From contig JAFABC010000347.1 of NCBI GenBank assembly GCA_023426275.1, positions 1 through 6,237 on the forward strand: 6,237 nucleotides of DNA, written 5' to 3'. Made by a program: the position numbers and the translations under genes. This document shows positions 6,196 through 6,237 of the stretch, piece after piece. This stretch comes from Pseudomonadota bacterium. Lineage in GTDB: Bacteria > Desulfobacterota > Desulfovibrionia > Desulfovibrionales > Desulfovibrionaceae. How positions within the stretch are numbered: the first letter of the stretch is position 1; each line of letters opens with the position of its first letter. The notes beneath the pieces are model-generated. The model was not told the DNA's origin and did no database searches. It saw nothing but the letters and a program-made list of their open reading frames with translations.

Positions 6196-6237
6196 GGGAA
6201 GGAAAGATGCCTCCGGCGGCCGGGGGGCATGATGCCC
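6196..6237 (+). repeat. Interspersed hairpin repeat, copy C (cut by the window edge)
   Basis: This copy matches the start of copy A at 31 of 32 bases (6196-6227 against 55-86 on the opposite strand). It then forms the left arm, loop and first part of the right arm of the hairpin: GGGCAT (6225-6230) pairs with ATGCCC (6232-6237), and the sequence ends before the stem closes. It lies upstream of the acyltransferase, which is transcribed away from it. Unlike copies A and B, it does not follow a visible stop codon in the window. Confidence 0.7.

Noticed and set aside
1..6237. A defence system, phage element, CRISPR array or novel mobile element.
   Set aside because: I found no nuclease, recombinase, transposase or regularly spaced repeat. 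All five genes fit known metabolic, regulatory or envelope families.

Overview
The window is GC-rich and almost entirely coding. It carries five complete protein genes, no RNA genes, no insertion sequence and no CRISPR array. Codon bias, gene content and an interspersed repeat starting GATGCCTCCGGCGGCC followed by a G-run/C-run hairpin all suggest a Desulfovibrio-type sulfate reducer (Desulfovibrionaceae). That assignment is an inference; no taxonomic marker gene is present.

Layout, left to right. Positions 1-87 hold one copy of the repeat, just downstream of a leftward acyl-CoA synthetase (88-1740, 550 aa, resembling the medium-chain ACSM group). Upstream of that enzyme in the same operon is a leftward XRE-cupin regulator (1774-2334, 186 aa). 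A 209-bp divergent intergenic region (2335-2543) follows, with a perfect 9+10+9 inverted repeat that looks like an operator. Rightward from there lie a second XRE-cupin regulator (2544-3122, 192 aa) and, 11 bp later, a second acyl-CoA synthetase (3134-4789, 551 aa, resembling ACSF2-type fatty-acyl-CoA ligases). Positions 4790-4905 hold a second repeat copy and a strong bidirectional terminator. A leftward acyltransferase-3 membrane protein (4906-6156, 416 aa) follows. A third, truncated repeat copy runs to the right edge.

The core of the window is a mirror-image pair of two-gene modules. Each module is a one-component XRE-cupin regulator followed by an AMP-forming acyl-CoA synthetase, and the two are transcribed back to back from a shared control region. 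The simplest reading is that each regulator senses a carboxylic acid, or its CoA thioester, and controls its own ligase; cross-regulation through the shared region is possible. The two enzymes come from different subfamilies, so they probably activate different acids. The two regulators share an architecture, but only the rightward one has a four-cysteine cluster between its DNA-binding and cupin domains. The acyltransferase converges on the second module, is separated from it by the terminator, and is probably functionally unrelated.

Several apparent upstream extensions of these genes begin at TTG codons. I moved four starts to internal ATG codons, three of them supported by ribosome binding sites.
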